A DNA stretch of 64,000 nucleotides from Krasilnikovozyma curviuscula (Eukaryota; Basidiomycota; Tremellomycetes; Cystofilobasidiales; Mrakiaceae): positions 1 through 64,000 of the forward strand of contig MVAQ01000063.1 of the NCBI GenBank assembly GCA_014825775.1, read 5' to 3'. The notes under the pieces were generated by a model. It ran no database searches. It was not told where the DNA came from and was given only the letters and a program-made list of their open reading frames with translations. A program made the position numbers and the translations under genes. Shown here one piece after another: positions 45,142 to 54,308 of the stretch (its first letter is position 1; every line of letters begins with the position of its first letter).

Positions 45142-45684
45142 TCATACAACTCCTTCCCTCAACCTCTTCCTCTGTGTGCTCTTGATGGGAACTGACGGCG
45201 GTGTTCGCTTCGCCCAGCTGAGTTGTGGCTGACACCCGAACTCGGGCATTTGGGACTGACGCTGGGGGTGGCACGAGACCTCCTGAATAGGTCTCATGAA
45301 GTTCTTCTTGGGAACATAGACCATAGACGGCTGCGGTGGTGGCACCTGCGCAAGCTTTGCGAAGGACGGGTACTCGAGGTCTCTTGTCTTGATTGGCGAT
45401 AGTAGGGACTGCCTCATTGACCTATCCTTTTGGATTGTAGAATATGAGTGGATGGACGGTGTATAGAGTGGAGCGGATGGTGATGAGGGTGGTGAATGCG
45501 ACGACGACGAGCATGATGAGAATGATGATGATGAGCAGGATAATGTCGATGCCGATGTGGGCAGCTCGTGGTCGTGGTACATTGGAGCAGGTTTTCTACG
45601 GATTGCCTTTGCTCGTGTGAGGGATGTTGCATGAGCTGGCGGGAGGATTGTTTGGAGAGGGGGAGTATGGGGTCGATCCTCCAT
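45142..45684 (-). CDS. Small Ser-rich protein, member B of the RRKPxP family
   Basis: About 180 residues, function unknown. It has the same order of elements as the proteins at 32871-33317 and 46360-46967: leader PHTPPLQTILPPA, basic box TSLTRAKAIRRKPAPM, a serine tract (SCSSSSFSSCSSSS), YTPSIHSYSTIQKDRSMRQS, proline-rich middle (QVPPPQPSM) and C-terminus QRKRLREGVV. The box TSL-x-R-x-[KR]-A-[IV]-RRKPAPM and the SIHS segment are shared with member A, the REGVV end with member C. Translation starts at the ATG at 45684; an acceptor-like ...ttaatgattag lies just upstream, so a short 5' exon may exist. There is no signal peptide, membrane helix or known domain. Confidence 0.62.
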   Translation of the reverse strand: MEDRPHTPPLQTILPPAHATSLTRAKAIRRKPAPMYHDHELPTSASTLSCSSSSFSSCSSSSHSPPSSPSAPLYTPSIHSYSTIQKDRSMRQSLLSPIKTRDLEYPSFAKLAQVPPPQPSMVYVPKKNFMRPIQEVSCHPQRQSQMPEFGCQPQLSWAKRTPPSVPIKSTQRKRLREGVV

Positions 45685-46359
45685 CAACTGACCTAATCAT
45701 TAAAAACAAAGTCATTGAGCAGCACTATGAAAACGATAGACCTGGTGACAAATTTCTTACTTCGACTATGGATATGTTGTTCTGTTTTCTTTCGGGAGGT
45801 GGTGGTTTGGAAGGAGTTAGTTGTTTGCCTCAAGCGAATCAACTTGACGTCGCGGTGGAAGCGCCATTACGTCGCGAAAGCACTGCTGCTCTGCTCGGCA
45901 GCGCAGCCTAACCAAATTTTTGGTAGCAGGAACCAATCGCTTTGTTATTCGAGCACACGAACCGAACCGAGGAAATCATTCTCTTCTCAGATGAAGGCTG
46001 AGGGAAGGTACAACTACAGTTGCGAGAAGCGTCCGAGCGGTTTGTTTACATTTTGTTTGGAAACGGAGAACTACTTCCAACCAGGAACCCAGTAATGAGC
46101 GCCGTGCTGAAGATGTTGCACTTTTTTAAAATGAATTATCTGTTGAATTAAAAGACAGCCCAGAAGTGTCTGAAGTTTGACTTCCATCTCACTCTTTCCT
46201 GAAAGGCGATACAAGCCAAGCAAACTCATCTCAAGACGATAGGGACACATTAACAAAGATCATTGAAGAAGAAAAACAGTGTTCCAGACTACAACTCAAA
46301 ACGATATCACGATCGATTATTCGTGCCGTCACGGGTCCCTGACTGGCCAACAAATAGCA
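45685..46359. other. Gap between family members B and C
   Basis: Upstream region of member B and 3' region of member C. A plus-strand frame (45715-46095) has no recognised similarity. Nothing else is supported. Confidence 0.4.
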
Positions 46360-46967
46360 CTAAACTATCCTGACTCTCAGCACCACGCCTTCCCTCACTA
46401 GCCTCCTCTTCTCACTCTTCGGTGGTCTCGGCGGTAGTAATGGAGATATGATAGGTGAAGCTTCGATTGGAATCTCACGATGATCAATTTGGTGATGCGA
46501 CTCAACAGGACGAGGCGGTGTCGCGTCGACGTCAAGATCTGTCATGATGCAAGGGGGCAGCGTCTCTTCGGGCATCTTTTCCTTTTCCAAATTCGTTGGT
46601 CGGTTGATCAACTGTTTGGGAGGTGTGAGTGGTGTCGATGATGAAGAAGAGGAGGAGGAGGAGGAAGCGGAGGATGTGATGGATGAATCTGATTCATACG
46701 CCACTTCGAAGGTTGGAGGAGGTTTACGACGAATGGACTTTTGTCGAGCGAGGTTGTTGGTTAACTCAGCAGGGGGAGATGTGCTGTGGAAATTTGTAGT
46801 TCCCTTTGGAAGCTCGAGGATAGGCGCTTGAGACGGAATTTTAGACTTCGACTGGTTCCTGCGGACGCTGTTCATAACATGAGACGTTCAAAGTGGTTAG
46901 TAACACCTGCGAGAACTACAGAGCAGACAGACAGTACTTGCCTCTTTACTCTTCGAAGGAGATCCAT
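46360..46967 (-). CDS. Small Ser-rich protein, member C of the RRKPxP family
   Basis: About 177 residues, function unknown. Best model: a 26-nt first coding exon MDLLRRVK-S (46942-46967), a 74-nt intron with the rare donor gcaagt and a perfect actaac branch point, then VRRNQSKSKIPSQAPILELP. The family box is NLARQKSIRRKPPPTFE; a run of serines follows, then PTNLEKEKMPEETLPP, a Pro-rich part (ISPLLPPRPP) and the basic C-terminus SEKRRLVREGVVLRVRIV. The box, serine tract, [LI]-[EQ]-K-[DE]-[KR] block and REGVV end align with members A and B, and the spacing is similar. The exon 2 ATG (MNSVRRNQ) is an alternative start. RQKS could be a basophilic kinase site, which is speculation. Confidence 0.6.
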
Positions 46968-48341
46968 CTTGTGAGATTGTGTGTGAGATGGCGAGTCGTG
47001 GTTAGACTTCTGAATAGGTTACACCTGGGAAGGCTTTAAACTCACGCCCGCGCGAGGGTCACGCAAGCGAAAGTTCAGTGACACCGCCATCAACCTGTCC
47101 CCATTCAGATCGCCATCTCAGTCTGCTTCTTTCTCTCTAATACCATTCGAAAGCTGAACAGGTTGATATCAGCACTTAATGGCTTTATCCAACTCTCGAG
47201 ATCCACTTGATTCGCATTTGAGCTTATTGTGGTGCGTGCGCTTCTGCGCAGAGTCTTGCAACACATTTTACAAACCACAATTGGTAGCATTATCTAGTGG
47301 TGGAATGAGTACAAACTTTGAGTGTACGAAAGTGTATCGAGAAGGTATAACATGTCCGCCGCTAACCAGCTGTGGTGGTCCCCTCATCGTCCTCACATCA
47401 AAGCCACCGACCGAAGTTCAGTCCTGCCTTGCAACACCCAAACCAGCACCGGAGGAGTGCGAAAGGAAGACCCTGGTCCTGACTCGCTCGTGATTGCCAA
47501 AGCGAAGAACGGCCAGTTGAAGGGGACAGACGGATGGAGGCTCTGAAGAACCTGGGGTTCACCTGAACGAATCTCGAGCGCTGCGATCAGGAAGCCATCC
47601 GGATGATTGGACTAGAAATTTATAATCAATCTGCAATCTGAAAAGTGAGCAAGATTTAGCAAACGGTTCTGCGATATGGGAGGGGTAGATGGTCCTTACC
47701 ACCAGAATATCCTATTTTAGGCCCAAGGACGTCGGCAGAGAGTATCTCCGCCTGCTCGACTCGCTCGACCTTGACAGCCACCCCGACTTCTTCGTACAGT
47801 CCCCTATTCCTGTTTTGAAATAAACGCAGGACTTTTTTTCAGGTACCACGGCCACTGAACACTAGGTGAGAGAAATTATGACAGTTTCAAACTTGGAAGG
47901 GGCTCACAGTGATCCCTTTTTGTTTCGCGCTGCTTCAGCTGGATTGTTTGCTTCCACTGCCCATCCACCTTCTTCGATAACCCTGATCAGCTATTAGGTT
48001 TCCTGGAGTGCTGTTGCGTGGTGAGTTCAAACTTGCCTACGTATCACAGGGGGTTGCAAGCTCTGTATGAACACGCATCGCTTTCCTAGAGCTCCCTCCT
48101 TAGGTTTTCAGGTTTCTAACGGTAGCTGGACTTCCTGGAGCAGTCAAATTAGTTTGGAGAACTCTTCTTCACCTTAGTTAGTCCTTCAAATCGTTCGAAT
48201 ACAGTCTTCGTTTACCAAATGAAGATAATTCACTGACTTGGGCAGCTTAGAACTTCAAGCAATGACTCCAACTACAGCTTGAGTATCTCTGCCTCTCTCT
48301 AAGCTTTATATCCAAGTTTTGTCAGTTTTCGTTCGTCCAAG
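46968..48341. other. Intergenic 1.4-kb stretch
   Basis: Promoters of member C (minus) and of the proline-rich gene (plus) are expected here. A short plus-strand frame at 47352-47546 begins MSAANQLWWSPHRPHIKATD but has no upstream or downstream exons I can support. No repeats or tRNA were recognised. Confidence 0.4.
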
Positions 48342-50797
48342 ATGGTCGAAGAAGACGCTCCTCCTCTCTCAGTGTCTGAGTTAAGGGCTAAGTTCGCCAA
48401 CAGCAACAGCATCAACAAGAATAGTTCTCTCACTTCTTCGAAACCTACCTCCAACCAATCACCCAAACTCACCAAAACACCCACTGCTACATCTTCTACA
48501 CCACAATCCTTGAAACCAACACCTCCTCATCCTTCATCGCAGAGCCAGCCTTCTCACAACGAAAATGGCAACATTCACCCTGCGATACCCAAGCCCAACT
48601 TCAAGCAACCACAGAGCTTCAGTTCACCATCATTTGGCCGTTCTTCTGATCCTATCGACGCACCACAACCGCCAGCATCAGCGTTGATACAGCAACTCAA
48701 CAGTCGTTCATCAGAAAATCGCATCACCGTCACCACAAATAAAGTATCGAAGCCACCTCCTCCTAAAGCGCCCAAACCAAAGTTCGAGAAGCCGGTAGCT
48801 TCTGCTCTGGCAGATGAAGTGTCGACACCGCCGCCTCCAGCTTCTACTTTGATTCAGCAACTAAACAACAGCAGCAGCCATCAACCCGCCATCCGCAACA
48901 CTCCATCTATTCCTTCTAAGCCTTCAGCAGCTGTCAAACCGATATTAGTACCGAAAGTCGAAATTCAACAAGAAGATCAAACGCCCGCAGACGTCCAACC
49001 AGAGTTCGTGTCTGTTGGGTCGCTAAGCCACCTGATCTCAAAAAGCGACACGACTACCGGCACCAATACCAGTCCAGCATACCGACCTTCTAATTATCAA
49101 AACAAGATCTCTACCTCGTACATTGGCACTAACTCGTTCGTAGGAACTGAGCCAACCACCGTGGCCGCTGCACCAGCTCCTCCTCCTCTGGTGAAGCCTC
49201 AGCCGCGACACCAGCAGTCGAACATCGCTGCGCTCGCACAGAGGTTCAGCCAGGTCATCAATAGCAACGGTGAGGTTGAGGAGAATATCGAGGTTGAGTC
49301 TGTTGCTACCAAGTTGAGGAGGCCGCCGCCCCCAGTTCCCACGCGGACCCCGTCGCCGTCTTCTGAACAACAAGACCCACCGCCGTCAGTCACCTTTTTT
49401 TTATCGGTCTGGTCTCAACTTCTTTTGCTGATGTATATCTCAACCTCCCTTCTAGTCCCAGTAACGCTCTGCCGTCGCTTCCGCCTCGACAACCTGCATC
49501 GTCAATATTTGATGAGGAAGAGGAAGAGGAAGAGCAACTTAGGTTAAAGTGAGTTAGTTATATCATTGGTTCCCTTCTATTCGCATGTTCAAGTATGTTG
49601 TGTATGTGTGTGTCCGTCTGTCTGTCTCTTTGCATGGCAGCGCTGCACCACCCCTCCCACCCAGGGCACCGCCGCTTTTACCAGCCCGTCCTCCTCTGCC
49701 GAGTCGACAAAGGTAAGTAGATTCCTCTGCGACCGCTTCATTTCGTCAATCCACGATTCTGACAAGGTGTTTCCGTCCTCGCTGCCCCAAAATAATTTCA
49801 TTTAGTTCCAACAGGAGCGACCTCTCCTCGACACCCTCTCAGTCGCGCATTGACAGAGGCGAAGGAGGCCCATTATGCCGCCCGTTTGCACTGCCCCAGA
49901 TCGCAGACGGTGCCGAGACGCCGTTCCTTCGAGGGTTTAGCTCCGAGCTAGAGGACCTTACAGGATTGAAGCAGAGGGATATCGTCGGTTTCATCGACGC
50001 GCTCAATCTTGCGCTGTTGCCGAATGAATACCTGGCGAATGCTGGAAGGGGGCTGGCTGCTATTGGGATGGTAGTGTGAGTTCATCTTTCTCTCATTTTA
50101 ATTAAAGGTCCTGTATCTCGGCAACTCTGTGATGGCGGGCTGATTTTCCTCGGATCTGTCCTGATTGTCTCCAACTTCAAATCAGACCGGGTGTCGGTCA
50201 TATCGTCACGACAAGTTTACACGGAGTTACTTACGCTACGAAACTAGCATTGGGTAAGGAAAATCTGTCAAGATATCTCCAGGCATCCAACTCCAAGATC
50301 TTCCATCCCGTCGGTCTTCACGTGCAGTTAGTACAGAGACATCCTTTTTTATCATCGTTGTTTTCCGGAAGGGCTACTGATAGTGCTTCTGTGTACATGT
50401 AAATTGAAGAATCTGCTCTTCCTCCGTCTTGACGAACCTTGTTCGGTCGATCGACAGGACCCAGTTTGACCAACCCCCGCCGACGACCGGTGCGGCCAAG
50501 TACATCGAGCAACAAGAATCCCTCCAGCAACAATTCTCACCTTTGTACCGCTCCTATATCGGCAAGATCTGCCCCATAACCACGATACTCCCACCCATCT
50601 TGAAAGACCCGGACCTGCTCGCGAGATTCGGCACGTCGGCGGGCAACAAGATCTCGAACTTCGTTGATGGTAACACGACACAGAGCCAGAAGGATTTGCT
50701 GAAGAAGGGCGGGGAGTACAAGAACAAAGTCGAGAGCGCGTTCACGGCAAAGATGAAGTGGGTGGTTGTCGTCAATTGGAACAACGGCAGGACATAG
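48342..50797 (+). CDS. Proline-rich protein with conserved fungal globular C-terminal region
   Basis: Function unknown. The N-terminal 370 residues are disordered and Pro/Ser-rich. They begin MVEEDAPPLSVSELRAKFAN and contain a repeated motif: QPPASALIQQLNSRSS and PPPASTLIQQLNNSSS. SNIAALAQRFSQVINSN is a third helical element, and several PPPPxPxR stretches (RRPPPPVPTRTPSPS, PSLPPRQPASS) look like SH3 or profilin ligands. After three introns a globular region follows: EDLTGLKQRDIVGFIDALNL, ALLPNEYLANAGRGLAAIGM, VPGVGHIVTTSLHGVTYATK and FHPVGLHVQ. The tail has SPLYRSYIGKICPITTILPP, KISNFVDGNTTQSQKDLLKK and a final KMKWVVVVNWNNGRT. The 'LxxRDIxxFIDxLNxA' pattern recurs in uncharacterised fungal proteins as far as I recall. 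An actin or endocytic adaptor role is a guess from the proline motifs. Confidence 0.65.
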
Positions 50798-51382
50798 ACA
50801 TAGACGAACGGATGTTTCTTAAAGGAAATAATTAGTGATGGTGTTATGATCATTGACTTACCTGAAGCACGGGAAGCGAGCGGTGCGATTGTGCGAGCAG
50901 GCCAAAGAGGCCACAGCCGCGCGTCATCTTCCACGCGATGTGTACTTTTCCTCTCTTTTCCGAGCTGCACGCCCGATATATAGCAGCAGAATGCTTCAGG
51001 AGGCACCTATTGTTTGACTTCTGTTGCTTAGTTTCTTCTCCGAAGCTTTTCGCGTCATGCTGTAACTGGGAAGATGGCGCCCGTTGCCCCACCATTTATG
51101 AAGCGCGTGGTTACAACTAGATAGCTCTGGGCAGAAGTTGTTCAGCTGTATGTAGTCTACCATTGCTTTACTGTGAGATTCCATTTATGATTAGTACTAA
51201 GCAATGGAAAAAAGGAAGAGAGTGATCTGCAGCAGCCTTCTTCACCCGCAACCTTTTTTTCATGCGCTTTCTGAGTGGGTAAGCTCTCTTTCTCGTCTGA
51301 CCATCACCCAGGTTTCTCTCTCTGTCTAGCCCCTAGTCCATCTCAGCAGCAGCTGCCCCTCTCCCTCTCTGCTCCCATTCCA
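50798..51382. promoter_or_regulatory. Gap and presumed promoter of the Rua1-like gene
   Basis: About 585 bases between two plus-strand genes. The last 100 bases are pyrimidine-rich (ctctctctgtctagcccc and similar), as expected of a fungal 5' leader. No gene is seen. Confidence 0.4.
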
Positions 51383-53896
51383 ATGGATCGCAGGTACTAC
51401 CAGCATCTCTACCCCCCTGAAAACTCTAATCCGGTGAGAGCCAGGCTCCCTCTATTCCAGCTGAAGGCAGCGTTTGCCCAACCCATGGGCTTTTCCCTCT
51501 TGCTGACCAGTGTTCTGTCTTAATTTGCTCCTCTCTTTATTCTTGAATGTGTCTTTGTCGTTGGGATTGGATGGATTCCCATCTCTTGTCTGGTTATCGC
51601 CCGCCCATCGTCACCTACAATTTTGTCATGCAATGTGGAACCTATCTCAGCCCGCACCCGACCTTCACCAGGCTGATCATGGGGGAGACATCAGGCAGAA
51701 CAGCTTCGTGTCTTTGAATCACAGCGCCCTCATGGCCCTCGGCGAAACCGTCTACGACGACTTTGACGATGTAGGGCCTGAGAACCGAGGAGAGGGTGGA
51801 GGACGAGACGCAGGTGACGACGACGACGCCAGCCAAATGCTTTTGAACGGGTCACCTCCTACAGATATAACCAAGCTTCACGTCGGTAGTGAAGTCTCGT
51901 CTTCTGACCGTCAACCCTTCTCGAGGGATTCGGGCGTCCAGTCGTACTTCAGTCTCGAGGAGCATTCGACTGACGGCAGAAGTCACCTTTTCGAACAGCA
52001 GCAGCAGCAGCGATCACCTCAGCAGCCCGACTACCCTCTTCATCCAATGTACTACCAACACCACCACCAGCAACCCTCTTTGCAGCACGCTCCAGGTACA
52101 GATATGTCGGTCGACACATTGTACTTAGCCCCACACCACCAATACTCCACGCAGTCCCAACCAGTATCCTTCATACCGAACAACCTTCGAAGCGAACCAC
52201 CCTCATCTCTTACGCCCTCTTTATTCCAGCAGCAGCAGCAGCAGCAGCATCACCACCACCACCAGCCGCAACAATACGTCCCTTACACCGAGCTCTCGCG
52301 CCAGCAGCACCAATCCCCCGTCGCCTCGATGCTTCACCTCCACAATCAACATCAACCTCAACAGCACCAGCCACATCTCTCGTTGATACTTCCCACTGGT
52401 CTGCCCGGTCTACCCTCGAACTCGGCACGATACGAGCTCGCGAGCAAGGACCACCGCCGAGCAAGCGCGACGTCGTCCAACACATCCCATCCAACCACGG
52501 CGGGTACTATACACAGCAATGCTAATAGCAGTGGTGGTGGTGGTGGTGGTGGTGGTGGTGGGAACGGGGCACTGGACATGTTGCTTGCCGCGGCGGATCA
52601 TGAAGACAGCGCGAGCAATTCGAAGGCTGCCGCCGCTGCTGCAGCCGCTGGTCGAAGTGCGAAACGCCAGACAAAACGAAAGCGAAAGTCGACTGGTGCC
52701 AAGAAGAAAGGACGTGGGTCGGAAAGCGACGAAGATGCTTCTCCTGACGAATCGGACGATGAGGATGACGGCGACGATTACCAGGATGCGTCGGAGGAGG
52801 AGGAGGATTATACCGCAACGGCCAACAGTAGCAGCACGAGAAAAGCTGTCATCATCCCTGCTGCTGCTGGACCTGGTCCAAGTAGTGCAGCCACATCTGT
52901 TTCTCATATCAAGCTCGGAGGAGCGAATGGAGTGGGAGGTCTGAAGACGAGCGGAAGCAGCGACACGTCCGTCAAGAAGAAAAAGCCCAGGATTGGACGA
53001 GGGCATGATCCCGAGAAGACTCGTGAGTTTTTAGCACTAAATTAAATTACTTCTGCTTTTGAAGACTTCTTTACTAAGCTCGCCTCATTCTTGACAGGAC
53101 AACTCCTCTTCCCCCCCACAACTCTACCCAATCGTCTTTACAAGCCCGCTCCGGAAGATCAATACATGTCTCGAAAAGTCCAGCCCGAGAATCATTATGC
53201 CCCTCAGTACACAAAGGGAGAAGATTCCAAGTCGAGGTACGAGCAGAGCCTTCTTCTACTTTGTGCCGAAGTTCAATCAGTTATTGACACATCTCTCGCT
53301 TATCAAGGAGAGCTTTCTGTGAATTCTGTGGTGAGAAGGATCTGCCAACGAGAATGTCAGGGTATGGTTATCACTTGATTCACGTAAGTGCTTTATACTG
53401 TTTTCTAATTTTGAAGTCGTCACTGCTGACGGCGTCCAATTGCACTCTTCAGTCGCACAACCTCTCGTCACACGCGCCCTATCTCATGCCCGCGCCCAAA
53501 CACCTCCGATCTTTACCTCAGCATGAGTCCCTCACACCCGAAGAATCCCTCCATCTCTCTGCTCCAAGTCTCGAAGGCCGATGTGCGTACGGAGATGACT
53601 GCATGGAGGAGAACGGCGGTTGGCACCGAATGAATAGCTGGAGAGAGGCAATGAACAAGCATTACGGAGGAAGGGGACTAAAGAGTCTGGAGAGAGGAGG
53701 AGGGGCTGCTGGTGATGAGAAGCCACAATCAAAGCAAAAGCCTGCCGCCGCGTCTCAGAACCAACCTCGGCAGAGACAGCCTTACTCAAATCCACACCAG
53801 CTACCTCCGTTCTCGATGCTACCCAGCCAGCCAACAATGATGAGGGGGGAAGACACAATTTCTTCTGGTAGCCCACGATCTTCAGAAGGATCTTGA
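51383..53896 (+). CDS. Zinc-finger protein with Rua1-like C-terminal domain
   Basis: A probable nuclear transcription regulator. A 51-nt first exon reads MDRRYYQHLYPPENSNP; after a 217-nt intron PAPDLHQADHGGDIRQ continues. The middle is low complexity: Gln, His and Gly runs, polyalanine, a basic nuclear-signal-like stretch (KRQTKRKRKSTGAKKKGRG) and acidic blocks. The C-terminal domain appears only after splicing: QLLFPPTTLPNRLYKPAPED, QYMSRKVQPENHYAPQ, then RRAFCEFCGEKDLPTRMSGY, GYHLIH joined to SHNLSSHAPYL. This gives C-x2-C and H-x4-H ligands in the order and spacing of the Rua1 C-terminal finger (Rua1 controls the ustilagic acid cluster in Ustilago). A second Cys-containing segment, GRCAYGDDCMEENGGWHRMN, follows. 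Family assignment is by motif memory and is moderate. The unspliced frame hides both cysteines. Confidence 0.68.
52228..52264 (+). repeat. CAG then CAC trinucleotide runs (Gln/His)
   Basis: About seven CAG units followed directly by about five CAC units, in frame, encode a Q-then-H homopolymer. Likely length-polymorphic. Confidence 0.85.
52531..52561 (+). repeat. GGT trinucleotide run (polyglycine)
   Basis: Ten GGT units in frame encode a glycine run within the disordered middle of the Rua1-like protein. Confidence 0.85.
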
Positions 53897-54308
53897 AACT
53901 TTGCATATAATTGTAGCCATAACCACCTCAATGGTCCCAGATCCCAGAAGCCTGCCGTCGAGAATCCTTGATCCATCTATATACGCGGGACTTGTCCTTT
54001 GGGCATTTAGGTTGTAGAAATGATCACATGTGTTTCAGTTGATTAGTGGGACGAGCTGCGAGACAAGATTCTTATCCGAGTAGAGAAAGAAGAGAGGTAC
54101 AGAAAAGGAAAGCGCATACGACGACTAACTTAACAATACACAGGACACAGGGATATGCAGAGGTACAGATGTAAGAGGGGAAGGAGAAAAAGCCACCAGA
54201 GACGACAACCAGAGAAAGAGGAAAAGGGTACCATATGATTTATCTGTTGTTCTATTACAGTTTTCCATCTAGAGAATACGATCTGGGTGCCTAAATGGTG
54301 GTGGTATG
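53897..54308. other. Convergent 3' regions of the Rua1-like and SAPS genes
   Basis: About 410 bases between convergent stop codons, purine-rich in the middle. No gene is seen. Confidence 0.45.

Noticed and set aside
52410..53006. 198-codon minus-strand frame opposite the Rua1-like gene
   Set aside because: It is a mirror of Gln, Gly and Ala codon repeats on the coding strand.
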